Below are positions 1 through 8,024 of a stretch of DNA of 13,504 nucleotides, piece by piece. The DNA lies in assembly GCA_024697705.1 (NCBI GenBank), contig JAILFF010000006.1, positions 1-13,504 of the forward strand. Reading direction: 5' to 3'. The notes below the pieces were generated by a model that had not been told where the DNA came from, did no database searches, and worked only from the letters and a program-made list of their open reading frames with translations. Origin of the DNA: Ruminococcus sp. GTDB taxonomy: Bacteria; Bacillota; Clostridia; Oscillospirales; Ruminococcaceae. The position numbers and the translations under genes were made by a program. Within the stretch, counting starts at the first letter, position 1, and each line of letters begins with the position of its first letter.

Positions 1-2427
1 CTTCAGTCTGAACTGCTTGCCCTGTACTTCTGCCTTGACGGTAGGACACTGGACAACAACAGGATCAGGAGTGCTGCCAGAGATCTTCATATCGGGATAA
101 AGGGTAGCCATAACGCCCATTGCCATCAGGTCGTCGCCTGCATGCCAGAATCTGTGGTAGTTGAGGTCAACCTTACCAACATTCTTGAAGCCTGCGAGTT
201 CCTTCTGACCCTCAGAATCGGAAGCAGAATACTTGCTAGACCAATTAGCACCGTTAGCAACGTCCTTCTTATAAGCTTCTCTGAGCTTAGCAACGAGCTG
301 AGTAGCTTCGGAAGAAGTCTTAACGCCTGCGCACTTGCTGGAATCAGCGTACATGGAGCGGATGCTCTCGAAGGTAGCACCGTTTTCGAGCTTGTCGCCG
401 TTAGGCATAGTGCCCTTATAGCTGGTAGGAATGAATACGGTCTGGCTGAAGAAGCGAGCGAGCGAACCATTGTGCTCGGTTCTGGACATACCGTAGTCGT
501 CACGGCCGAGATTCCAAGAACGATCGATCAACTGCTGAGCGAGGTACAGAGAAGCCTTCGGCAGAGCGGAGTCGCTTGCAGAGTAGCTCTTGCTGCCTGC
601 CTTAACGGTAGCGCCTTCGATATCGTAGTTGAACTTGCCGCCAACGGAGTCATACTTCATACCGGAGATATCGGAAGCAGCAACGCCCTTAGCCTTAGCA
701 TAGTAGATCAAAGTGTTGGCGAGCGAATTTACGCAGCCGAGGTCGGTATTGCCATAGCCGGTGATCTTGCAGGTCAGACCGCTGTTGGAAGGAGCCGAAC
801 CGCTCCAAGTCTCGGGCTTGCCGCTCCAGTCGAGGTTGGAAGGCATATAGAAGTCGCCGTCTTCGGTGAGAACGGTGTAGTTAACGAACCAAGCGCACCA
901 CTTGTCGAGGATCTGCTCAAGAGCCTTTTCCATGCTCATTCCGCCGGGCTTAACGCTGGAAACTACGGAGCTGTTGGGCTTGGTCTTTACCCAGTAGTAC
1001 AGTTCAGCAAGACGCTGTACAGCCCATACCTGGTTACCGGTCCAGTGGTTGGAGCCCGGGTCAGCATATACAGGATGCTCAACATACATCATGCCGTTGA
1101 AGGTAGGAACGTCCGAAGGATACTCGAGGTAACGACCCTTGTAGGAGTTGGTAGCACCGCCAGCGATAGGACCGTTGGAGGACTGGAGCCACAGATAGAA
1201 CTCAAGCTGTCTTTCGAGAGACTTGGTGTAGTCCTGAGTAGCGCCGTCAGCCTTCATGTCGAATTCGGAAAGCAGACCGTAAGCAGCCAGCGGGTTCTGA
1301 TAGAACTCGTGAGCGTGCGAGCAGCCGATCTGCCAGCACCAATCCTGACCTGTGCTCTTGAGAGCGCCGCCCCAAGAAGTATACCAGTTCATCAGATAGT
1401 GCTTGGAATTGTCACCTGCATTGCCGTTGGACCAGGAAGTGTTGGTGCCGATTTCCTGATAGTACTTATCGTACATATTGTTACGGAGTTCGTCACCCAT
1501 CTCAGCAGCCTTAGCCTTAAGGTCGTCGGAAGCAACGCCCCACTTAACAGCGTCGAATACGCCCTGGATAGCACGGTCTTCAGCGTCAGGAGCGTTGGTG
1601 TAAGCCCACTGAGGAGTTACATTCGAATCCTTGTTGAAGATACCCTTGATACCCTGCTGTGCGTTACCGGCTTTCTTTTCCTCTATGCAGGGGAACGGAA
1701 CAGTTTCCCAACAGGATTCCTGCTCGCCGCGCTGGAAGGTGTTGATGAAGGTGAATTCTGTGCCGCTGCCGAAGCCGTACCAGTTGTCAACGTCAGCCAG
1801 CCAGTGCATCAGGTACAGACCGCCGTTGCCGCCCTTGCCATGGTAAACCTTGGTGAACTTGTTGAAGATCGGGTTGGAAGCGGTCTTGTCAGGCTCGCCT
1901 GCCCAGGAATCGGGGCACTGATCGGGAGTGTCATACTCACCGCAGTACTGAGCGCTTACGGAAGAATTGCTCCAGAAGCTGTCCTGAACGTCAGGAATCA
2001 TGTTCTCCATTGTCTTCCAAGCCTTAGCGAGGTCGCCGGTAGTAGCACCCTTGCTCTTGAAAGTAGAAGCTTCCTTGGAGTTGGCAACGAGGTTGTCGTG
2101 CATTGCAGCAACCCATACCAGGTAGGACATAGCCTCGGAAGTGGTCTCGTGACCGTAGTCGGGAGCCTCGATGATAACTTCTTCCTTGGAGTGATAAGGA
2201 ATACCGAAGGAATCGCTGCCCGAACCGTTCTTTGACAGATAGCCGTTCGCTACACCATTGGTGATAACGTCATCGTACATGGACATGAAGCGCTGAGCAT
2301 AGGTATCTTCGCCAAACTTGTTAGTCTTGGTTCTGCCTGCCGCGGAAGCGCTTACCGCTACTGCATTGGTAGCCATTGCAACTGTCAGAACACTTGCAAC
2401 TGCTGCTTTGAGTTTCTTAGAAACCAT
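1..2427 (-). CDS. cel48A: Secreted GH48 cellulase (processive cellobiohydrolase), C-terminus outside the window
   Basis: Secreted reducing-end cellobiohydrolase of glycoside hydrolase family 48, releasing cellobiose from crystalline cellulose. The frame is open for 809 codons and runs off the left edge. Residues 1-30 are a signal peptide (lysines near the N-terminus, hydrophobic stretch, likely cleavage in SASAAG). The GH48 domain spans about 35-782. Hallmarks are EAPDYGHETTSEA (87-99), with E98 matching the known general acid and E87 a proposed base; YTNAPDAE with D281, another proposed base; WYGFGSG; FQRGEQES; PIAGGATNS; YADPGSN (454-460); and NYHRFWHA near 756. The start is ATG at 2427, with GAGAGGGG about 10 nt upstream. 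Compared from memory with Clostridium thermocellum CelS, it carries extra segments near 580-622 and 695-750. The last visible residues (about 783-809) read like a linker and the start of an accessory module; a dockerin or CBM cannot be seen here. Confidence 0.95.
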   Translation of the reverse strand, partial: MVSKKLKAAVASVLTVAMATNAVAVSASAAGRTKTNKFGEDTYAQRFMSMYDDVITNGVANGYLSKNGSGSDSFGIPYHSKEEVIIEAPDYGHETTSEAMSYLVWVAAMHDNLVANSKEASTFKSKGATTGDLAKAWKTMENMIPDVQDSFWSNSSVSAQYCGEYDTPDQCPDSWAGEPDKTASNPIFNKFTKVYHGKGGNGGLYLMHWLADVDNWYGFGSGTEFTFINTFQRGEQESCWETVPFPCIEEKKAGNAQQGIKGIFNKDSNVTPQWAYTNAPDAEDRAIQGVFDAVKWGVASDDLKAKAAEMGDELRNNMYDKYYQEIGTNTSWSNGNAGDNSKHYLMNWYTSWGGALKSTGQDWCWQIGCSHAHEFYQNPLAAYGLLSEFDMKADGATQDYTKSLERQLEFYLWLQSSNGPIAGGATNSYKGRYLEYPSDVPTFNGMMYVEHPVYADPGSNHWTGNQVWAVQRLAELYYWVKTKPNSSVVSSVKPGGMSMEKALEQILDKWCAWFVNYTVLTEDGDFYMPSNLDWSGKPETWSGSAPSNSGLTCKITGYGNTDLGCVNSLANTLIYYAKAKGVAASDISGMKYDSVGGKFNYDIEGATVKAGSKSYSASDSALPKASLYLAQQLIDRSWNLGRDDYGMSRTEHNGSLARFFSQTVFIPTSYKGTMPNGDKLENGATFESIRSMYADSSKCAGVKTSSEATQLVAKLREAYKKDVANGANWSSKYSASDSEGQKELAGFKNVGKVDLNYHRFWHAGDDLMAMGVMATLYPDMKISGSTPDPVVVQCPTVKAEVQGKQFRLK

Positions 2428-2486
2428 TTGTAAATAACCCCTCTCGTAAATGTTGGTTAGGCAAATGTATTGCCTTACATTGTTTT

Positions 2487-2501
2487 GCAGGCTTAGCCTG
2501 C
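2487..2501 (-). promoter_or_regulatory. Hairpin in the GH48 mRNA leader
   Basis: GCAGGC and GCCTGC form a perfect 6-bp stem around a 3-nt loop. Flanking GTTTT and AAAAC could add a lower stem across a small bulge. A second weak stem (ATGTA/TACAT) lies at about 2465-2480, closer to the ribosome binding site. No T-tract follows in either direction, so it does not look like a terminator. It sits in the predicted 200-nt leader between the promoter and the cellulase start. A role in mRNA stability or translation is inference. Confidence 0.4.
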
Positions 2502-2632
2502 GCTTGTAAAACGTTACAGAAAGAGAGACATTTGTTTGCTTTCATCACAGTATACAAAAAGGCTTGTCCAAACCCTCCGCACACGTTACTGCATACAAAA
2601 GCTACACAAATATCTTGCTGTTTCTGTAAATT

Positions 2633-2661
2633 ATTATACACTATTATTTCTGTTTTTTCAA
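2633..2661 (-). promoter_or_regulatory. Sigma-A promoter of the GH48 cellulase gene
   Basis: On the minus strand, TTGAAA (2661-2656) and TATAAT (2638-2633) are separated by exactly 17 bp. Transcription should start near 2626, giving a leader of about 200 nt before the ATG at 2427. It is the best promoter match upstream of the cellulase gene. Confidence 0.7.
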
Positions 2662-2674
2662 GTCTTTTGAACAA

Positions 2675-2688
2675 CTTAATCGTTTGAA
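2675..2688. promoter_or_regulatory. Degenerate copy of the CG-centred operator next to the GH48 promoter
   Basis: CTTAATCGTTTGAA resembles the perfect palindrome at 2788-2801 (shared CTTAA and CGTTT) and is centred about 55 bp upstream of the predicted GH48 transcription start, 14 bp beyond the -35 element. That position suits an activator or an auxiliary operator. The match is imperfect, so this is tentative. Confidence 0.3.
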
Positions 2689-2787
2689 AGCCCAATTTTC
2701 AGCGTTTTAACTACCTCATAACCAGTGATTTTGTCTATTTTATATAATATCTTACTGTTATCTTAATTTTTTAAACATTTCGAGCTA

Positions 2788-2801
2788 CTTAAACGTTTAA
2801 G
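2788..2801. promoter_or_regulatory. Perfect 14-bp palindrome, LacI-family-like operator
   Basis: CTTAAACGTTTAAG is a perfect palindrome with the central CG inside AAACGTTT, typical of operators bound by LacI-family sugar regulators. It is centred roughly 170 bp upstream of the predicted cellulase transcription start. The regulator is not encoded in the window; binding and direction of control are inference. Confidence 0.45.
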
Positions 2802-2935
2802 ACACAATTAAGCATTTTGAACATTCGGGGCGCTTAAGTATTGTATATAATGCTGATTTTTCGGAAGATATTTGAATTTTAGGTTAATTGCAGGCGTTAT
2901 TTTTCGCGTTTTCATACAATTCAAAAATCCGTCGA

Positions 2936-2949
2936 AAACGATATCGTTT
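2936..2949. promoter_or_regulatory. Second perfect 14-bp palindrome
   Basis: AAACGATATCGTTT is a perfect palindrome about 200 bp upstream of the ABC operon start. Its spacing differs from the CTTAAACGTTTAAG site, so it may bind a different dimeric regulator. No function can be assigned from sequence alone. Confidence 0.35.
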
Positions 2950-3156
2950 CTTATCTTCGCTGCTACTTTTTGGTTCAGCCTGCAAAAAGTTTTATTTGTT
3001 CTTACCAAGTATTATTGAAATGTGCATATTTTATACATTCTGAGTTCACTTTTATATAGGATAATTAGTTTGTATGTGTTCCCTTGTTTTTAAGAGACGA
3101 ATGACGCATTACGAAATGGAAATGTTTGATATTTTATAATATGAAAGGAGCCTGTT

Positions 3157-4116
3157 ATGGTTGAAGTTAAGAACCTGACGAAGCACTACGGGCGCGTTAC
3201 GGCAGTCAATGATCTGAGCTTTGAGATCAGGGATAACGAGATCCTCGGATTTTTGGGACCGAACGGCGCGGGCAAGTCCACCACGATGAACATTATCGCG
3301 GGGTATCTGCCTTGCTCGGAAGGTACCGTTACCGTCTGTGGTCATGATATTAAGGAGGACGCCCGCGCCGCCAAGCGGTGTATCGGCTATCTTCCCGAGA
3401 TACCGCCGCTCTATCCCGATATGCGTGTTGAGGAGTATCTGCGCTACTGCGCGGGCATCAAGGGGCTGCGCCACAGTGAGATAAAGCCCGAGGTCGAGAA
3501 AGTTATGAGGCGTCTGTCGCTCATAGATATGCGCCGCCGTCTGATAAGCAATCTCTCGAAGGGCTACAAGCAGCGCACCGGGCTTGCTCAGGCTATCATC
3601 GGCGACCCGAAGCTGCTTATCCTCGACGAACCCACCGTCGGACTCGATCCGTCGCAGGTCACCGAGCTGCGTAAGCTCATACTCGATCTCGGAAGGGATC
3701 ATTCGGTAATACTGTCCTCGCACATTCTGGGCGAGATAAGCGCGGTATGCAGCCGTGTTGTTATCATTAATAAAGGACAGCTCTGCGCTGTTGACACCAT
3801 CGAGAACCTTGAACGCAGGGCGACCGATTCGATCATACTCAACCTGACCGTTGAGGGCGACCAGTCTGCCGCGAATAAGGTGCTTTCCGAGATCGGCGGC
3901 ATCAGGGAGATAAATGAGATCGCCGACGATGACGAGAGCTTCAGCTCGTTCAAAATCAGTCTGGAAAACGAGAAGGTTCGGCAGGAGATCACCTCCGCTA
4001 TGGTCAAAAACGGCATAAACGTTGTTGAAATGTCTACGGAACGACCCGATCTTGAAAAGGTATTCCTTGAGCTTACGAACAAAAAAGGCTCGAAGGATAG
4101 CTCTGACGATAAGTAA
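3157..4116 (+). CDS. ABC transporter ATPase, GldA/CcmA-type
   Basis: Cytoplasmic ATPase (319 aa) that powers the ABC-2 complex encoded by the next genes. Walker A is GPNGAGKST (34-42). The Q-loop region reads GYLPEIPPLY, with Glu in place of Gln, as is common in GldA-like ATPases of ABC-2 exporters. The signature is LSKGYKQR (133-140), Walker B LILDEP (154-159) with catalytic E158, the D-loop GLDP (162-165) and the switch His H189. A C-terminal extension of about 100 residues follows the nucleotide-binding domain, as in this subfamily. The start is ATG at 3157, preceded by AAAGGAG with 6-nt spacing. It is the first gene of a four-gene operon. ATPase identity is certain; the substrate is unknown. 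Confidence 0.93.
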   Translation: MVEVKNLTKHYGRVTAVNDLSFEIRDNEILGFLGPNGAGKSTTMNIIAGYLPCSEGTVTVCGHDIKEDARAAKRCIGYLPEIPPLYPDMRVEEYLRYCAGIKGLRHSEIKPEVEKVMRRLSLIDMRRRLISNLSKGYKQRTGLAQAIIGDPKLLILDEPTVGLDPSQVTELRKLILDLGRDHSVILSSHILGEISAVCSRVVIINKGQLCAVDTIENLERRATDSIILNLTVEGDQSAANKVLSEIGGIREINEIADDDESFSSFKISLENEKVRQEITSAMVKNGINVVEMSTERPDLEKVFLELTNKKGSKDSSDDK

Positions 4117-4133
4117 AGGAGTGTGCAGTCAGA

Positions 4134-4865
4134 ATGTTTGCTTTATACAAAAAGGAGATCCAGTCGTTCTTCTACTCGCCGTTCGCGTATGTGCTTTCAG
4201 CGCTGTTCATGCTGATCTTCGGCTTCGCGTTCGTGAACAGGATCGCAAGTATGCAGACCAGCGTATTTCAGTTCTCCTTTCCCGATATGTTCTATAACAA
4301 TTTCTTTTATTTCGTCTTTATCATACCGCTTCTGACGATGCGTTCGTTCGCGGACGAGCGCCGCGGCGGTACGGAGGTACAGCTGCTCACCAGCCCGCTG
4401 ACCGTAACGCAGATAGTTCTTGCGAAGTTTTTGGCTATCGAGACCGTATTCTTGTTCATGATCGCGCTTTCGATGTTCTATCCCATCTACATATCGTTCC
4501 ACGGCACCGTTATCTGGGCGTCGCTCATCTGTGGATATATCAGCTTTTTCCTGTGGGGTACCGTGTGCATCACGCTCGGTATGCTGTTTTCTTCCATGCA
4601 GAGCAGCGCTATCATTGCCGCGATAATCGGAGAGATATTCATGGAAGGCTTCCTGTTCCTCGATCAGTTTGCCGCCACTAAAATGGTAGAGAGCCATCCG
4701 CAGCTTAATTCCGTTATTACATGGTTCTCTATGCAGCGCCGCTTCGTTTACTTTGCACAGGGATTGTTCCGTCTGGAAGATCTGGTCTTCTTCATCAGTC
4801 TTACCGTACTGGTGCTGTTCTGGATCATACTGTACATTGAAAAGCGCCGCTGGAGCCATCGCTGA
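4134..4865 (+). CDS. ABC-2 type permease, GldF-like
   Basis: Integral membrane partner (243 aa) of the upstream ATPase. Hydrophobic segments at about 15-35, 55-70, 95-118, 127-150, 157-180 and 217-236 suggest six transmembrane helices. The loop MRSFADERRGGTEVQLLTS after the second helix is the characteristic conserved segment of GldF-like ABC-2 permeases, probably the contact with the ATPase. The start is ATG at 4134. AAAGGAG (4115-4121) overlaps the stop codon of the ATPase gene, and the 12-nt spacing is somewhat long, but no better in-frame start exists. It is co-transcribed with the flanking genes. The transported substrate cannot be read from the sequence. Confidence 0.88.
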   Translation: MFALYKKEIQSFFYSPFAYVLSALFMLIFGFAFVNRIASMQTSVFQFSFPDMFYNNFFYFVFIIPLLTMRSFADERRGGTEVQLLTSPLTVTQIVLAKFLAIETVFLFMIALSMFYPIYISFHGTVIWASLICGYISFFLWGTVCITLGMLFSSMQSSAIIAAIIGEIFMEGFLFLDQFAATKMVESHPQLNSVITWFSMQRRFVYFAQGLFRLEDLVFFISLTVLVLFWIILYIEKRRWSHR

Positions 4866-4881
4866 TTGGAGGGAACAGAAT

Positions 4882-6399
4882 ATGGCAAAAAACGAAACCG
4901 CAAAACCGAAGAAGACGCACAGCTTTACCGCAGCCGCTGTTGTGTTCGGCGCGATCGCGCTGGCGATCGTAGTCCTTATCAATCTGATGGTATCCCGCAT
5001 GAACGTGATCTGGGATATGACGCCGACAGGTATCTACAAGCTCACCGAGCCGACAAAGAACTACCTTAATTCGTTGGACAAGAAGATCAATTTCTACTTC
5101 CTGTTCAACATGGACGTGCTTTCGACCGATACCGACAGTATGCCGCTTTACAACGCCATGAAGGAATACTCGACCTTTGACTGCATTAATTTCCAGGCGT
5201 TTGACCCCGACGACGACCCCGAAAAGGTCAAGGAGCTTCAGGAACTGGGCTTTTCGCTCTCTCAGGGCGATATCATCATCGAGTGCGAAGGCAGAAGCAG
5301 GCACATTCCCGCCTACTCGATGTTCGAGACCCGCACGAACAACGTTACCGACGGAAAAAACGCGACAACCTCGATATATTTCACGGGTGAGAACATCATC
5401 ACGGGCGCTATCGAGGCGGTAGTCACGGGCAAGGAAGCAAAGATCTATTTCCTGACGGGACACAGTGAGAATACCATAAGCGGCAGTTACAATAACCTGA
5501 AAAAGAGCTTATCCTCGCACAACTACGTTGCGGAAACGCTCGATCTTGCGAGCAGCTCTTCCGTTCCCGAGGACGCCGCAATTATTATCGTTGCGGCTCC
5601 CAAAAGCGATATCTCCGCAAGCGAGCTTGCCGCTCTGAACAGCTACCTTGACCGCGGCGGTAACATCTGCTTCTGGATGTCGCCGAATGAGGATAAGGTC
5701 GATTACACGAACATAGACAGTATCCTCAAAGATTACAGTATAAGCATGGACTACGACCGCGTTTCGGAAACAGACCCCGATCTGCACGTTCCGAACGAGC
5801 CGACCAGCTTCCGTTGCAGCATCGTACAGGCGGAACAGACCGACTCCATCGACCTGACAAGCGAGCTTAAGCAGTTCGTGGATCAGGGCGCTATGCCTTT
5901 CATGATGAATTCGCGCAGCTTCGCGCCGATCTATAACGAGGGCAACGGCAAGCAGCACATTACGACGGGCTCGCTGCTCCAGACTATCGACAAGATCGGC
6001 GACGGCTCCTCGACAGCCGTAGGCGAACCCTTCGGCGGCTCCAAGCCCCGCGACCGCATCACCGACTGCGTACTCGATCTTGCGATGTTCTCCACCGACA
6101 GCGGCAGAATGAACTCGAAGATAATGGTTATGGGCAACGGTGAATTCATGGACGACGAAAACATCTATCAGTCGTACAATGTTATCTCCGTAAACTTGCA
6201 GCTTTCTGTTTTCTCGTGGATGTATGATTCTGATAAGGCGCTTGACTTCGGTATCGGAGGAAAGGAGCGTACCTTTGACGAAATGATCATCGACTCCGCG
6301 TCCACCGCCAAGGTCATCAGCGTTGTCTTTATCGCTGTGCCGATCGTTATCGGACTTATCGGCGGCGCGGTATGGCTCAGACGGAGGTATTCGGAATGA
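4882..6399 (+). CDS. GldG-family ABC auxiliary membrane protein
   Basis: Protein of 505 aa with one N-terminal membrane helix (about 12-37), a large soluble part and a C-terminal membrane helix (about 476-498) ending in RRRYSE. The segment after the first helix (WDMTPTGIYKLTEPTKNYLNSL) is typical of the GldG / ABC-transporter auxiliary family, named for the Bacteroidetes gliding machinery but also found in many Firmicutes next to an ABC-2 ATPase and permease. The soluble part should face outside the cell. The start is ATG at 4882, with GGAGGG 8 nt upstream. The frame is open further upstream to 4753, but that would overlap the permease gene and lacks a good ribosome binding site. There is no evidence of gliding motility here; an envelope export or remodelling role is inference. 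Confidence 0.85.
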   Translation: MAKNETAKPKKTHSFTAAAVVFGAIALAIVVLINLMVSRMNVIWDMTPTGIYKLTEPTKNYLNSLDKKINFYFLFNMDVLSTDTDSMPLYNAMKEYSTFDCINFQAFDPDDDPEKVKELQELGFSLSQGDIIIECEGRSRHIPAYSMFETRTNNVTDGKNATTSIYFTGENIITGAIEAVVTGKEAKIYFLTGHSENTISGSYNNLKKSLSSHNYVAETLDLASSSSVPEDAAIIIVAAPKSDISASELAALNSYLDRGGNICFWMSPNEDKVDYTNIDSILKDYSISMDYDRVSETDPDLHVPNEPTSFRCSIVQAEQTDSIDLTSELKQFVDQGAMPFMMNSRSFAPIYNEGNGKQHITTGSLLQTIDKIGDGSSTAVGEPFGGSKPRDRITDCVLDLAMFSTDSGRMNSKIMVMGNGEFMDDENIYQSYNVISVNLQLSVFSWMYDSDKALDFGIGGKERTFDEMIIDSASTAKVISVVFIAVPIVIGLIGGAVWLRRRYSE

Positions 6400-7823
6400 A
6401 CCGCAAATCAATGATAGCCACCGGCGCAGCCCTTGTGCTGCTTCTCGGCGGCACCGCGGGCGCGTATTACTTTGTAGATCAGAAAAAGGGAAATGAGGAA
6501 GCCGAATCTCGGGCGGAGACGGATTCGCTCAATATTTTCTCTTTCGACGCAAATGACGTAAGCAGTATAGACGTTACCAACACGGACGGATATTTCAGAT
6601 TTACGTTCGATCAGTCAACGGACGTCTGGATTATTGAAGATACGGATTATCAATACAAATTTACGCCAAACAGCTATAATCTGAATGTTATTGCTTCTAT
6701 GATGAGCAATCTGAAAGCCGACCACAAGGCGGATAATAAGGAGGGCGATCTGAGCAAGTACGGTCTTGATTCGCCCGTGAAGATCGTCTGCCACACAAAA
6801 GGCGAGGATTACACACTGCTTGTCGGGAGCAGCTCGGTCACGAACGAGTTTCGCTATGTGAAGCTCCCCGACGACGATACGATCTACTGTATAGATCACG
6901 TTACCGGCGACGACCTTAGCGGAGACCTCTCCCTCCTTCGGAGCAGCTACCTGCTGAATTGCTATGACAACAGTATCAAGCGGTTCGCACTCACCCATAA
7001 CGGAGAGGTCTGCTACGATCTCGCACGCGGAGTGAAGGAGAACGAGCTGTGGACGCTGAACGCGCCTCAGACCGATGTCGCGATAGACGCGGTCACGGTC
7101 AATACTATCCTTACGAACATGGTCCGCGTTCAGTCGGAGAAATTTGAGTGCTTTACCAAGGACAAGAGCGAGCTTTCCAAGTACGGACTTGACGATCCCG
7201 CCTACACGTTCACCGTTGAGACCGACAGTAAGACCATGACCTTTGAATTTCCCGAAAAAGGCAGTGACGACGAGTCGGTGTGGTGCTATGATACCGAGAC
7301 AGGTGCGGTCAGCTCGCTCTCGGCTAACGGCGCGGCTTTCCTGTCGGGCAGCTGGTATGATCTTATAACACAGCAGGCGATGAGTGTGCCGTTTATGAAC
7401 GTGTCCTCGCTGGAGATCATGGTTGACGGCACCAAACACACGCTGTCGATCGACCATGAGGCTGAGACCTATCACTTTGACGACATTGACGTCACCGCCA
7501 AGGACAGTGAGCAAGCGGGGCAGGATTTTGAATACCTGTACGCATCGGTCTCCGAGATAAAGCACGGCGATCTCCGCGAAGATGTGCCCGAAAGCATGGG
7601 CGAGCCGACCTGCACGTTCCGCTATACGCTTACGGACGGCTCCGAACGCGAGCTTGCTCTCGTGCCGACAGGTGAAGGCAGCGAAACCTACTGGGCGTAC
7701 ATTGACGGAAGATGTTTCGGAATGACGGTCGAACGCAGCGCCATCACGAGCTCGAACGGCTGTCTGAGCTTCATCGAGCGTCTGACAGAAGATCTTAAAA
7801 ACGCGGACGCGGCAGCCGAATGA
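6396..7823 (+). CDS. DUF4340-family membrane-anchored protein
   Basis: Protein of 475 aa with an N-terminal membrane anchor (about 5-28) and a long extracellular part. Two related segments, LSKYGLDSP (Tyr122) and LSKYGLDDP (Tyr263), mark a tandem DUF4340 repeat. DUF4340 proteins commonly accompany GldA/GldF/GldG-like ABC genes; their biochemical role is not established. The start is ATG at 6396, overlapping the GldG-like stop as ATGA, with GGAGG at 6383-6387, which indicates translational coupling. An alternative ATG at 6372 would place the ribosome binding site inside the gene and is less likely. It is the last gene of the operon and is followed by a strong terminator. Confidence 0.85.
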   Translation: MNRKSMIATGAALVLLLGGTAGAYYFVDQKKGNEEAESRAETDSLNIFSFDANDVSSIDVTNTDGYFRFTFDQSTDVWIIEDTDYQYKFTPNSYNLNVIASMMSNLKADHKADNKEGDLSKYGLDSPVKIVCHTKGEDYTLLVGSSSVTNEFRYVKLPDDDTIYCIDHVTGDDLSGDLSLLRSSYLLNCYDNSIKRFALTHNGEVCYDLARGVKENELWTLNAPQTDVAIDAVTVNTILTNMVRVQSEKFECFTKDKSELSKYGLDDPAYTFTVETDSKTMTFEFPEKGSDDESVWCYDTETGAVSSLSANGAAFLSGSWYDLITQQAMSVPFMNVSSLEIMVDGTKHTLSIDHEAETYHFDDIDVTAKDSEQAGQDFEYLYASVSEIKHGDLREDVPESMGEPTCTFRYTLTDGSERELALVPTGEGSETYWAYIDGRCFGMTVERSAITSSNGCLSFIERLTEDLKNADAAAE

Positions 7824-7850
7824 TGCCGACCGCCTAACGATGATATATCA

Positions 7851-7890
7851 AAGACCGTGCCGGGAACAGCTCCGGGACGGTCTTGCTTTT
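7851..7890 (+). terminator. Rho-independent terminator of the ABC operon
   Basis: AAGACCG pairs with CGGTCTT, and an inner CCGG pairs with CCGG, followed by GCTTTT. It lies 28 bp after the DUF4340 stop codon, closing the four-gene operon. Confidence 0.8.
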
Positions 7891-7961
7891 GTCGATATAA
7901 CAAATTCCTTCTGCAAAACAAAGATGTTATTGTGCATATCTACAAATTTTATGGAAAGCTC

Positions 7962-7992
7962 TTGACCCTCACGCAGCGTAATAGTTTAAAAT
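7962..7992 (+). promoter_or_regulatory. MerR-type promoter with 19-bp spacer
   Basis: TTGACC (7962-7967) and TAAAAT (7987-7992) are separated by 19 bp instead of 17. This is the hallmark of promoters activated by MerR-family regulators, which untwist the spacer. The spacer contains ACGC-A-GCGT, a short dyad like the core of MerR/TipA operators. Transcription would start about 25 nt before the regulator gene, so autoregulation is likely. Confidence 0.6.
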
Positions 7993-8024
7993 AAGATCAC
8001 ACGAGGGAGGTGGAGGTAAGGCAA

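Larger units (their letters stand above)
2662..3143. other. AT-rich divergent intergenic region with palindromes
   Basis: No gene is supported in this stretch of about 480 bp between the divergent cellulase gene and ABC operon. It is strongly AT-rich and contains repeated CTTAA half-sites plus two perfect palindromes (listed separately). No convincing promoter for the rightward ABC operon is seen. The best candidate is GATAAT at 3060-3065 with a poor -35 element (TTCTGA) 16 bp upstream. TATAAT at 3135-3140 is too close to the ribosome binding site to serve the operon. Confidence 0.6.

Noticed and set aside
142..2235. A 697-codon open frame on the plus strand
   Set aside because: It lies antisense to the GH48 cellulase, which has clear family motifs over the whole stretch. 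The long antisense frame is a by-product of the biased codon use of the cellulase gene.
2505..2518. cre-like sequence TGTAAAACGTTACA
   Set aside because: The central CG is shifted by one position relative to the CcpA consensus, and it lies well inside the leader rather than at the promoter. Kept only as a weak possibility.
3109..3723. A 204-codon minus-strand frame opposite the ABC ATPase
   Set aside because: The ATPase motifs on the plus strand are complete, so this is an antisense shadow with no recognisable domain.
4753..4881. Upstream extension of the GldG-like gene
   Set aside because: It would overlap the end of the permease gene by more than 100 bp. The ATG at 4882 has a good ribosome binding site and is followed by the expected N-terminal membrane helix.
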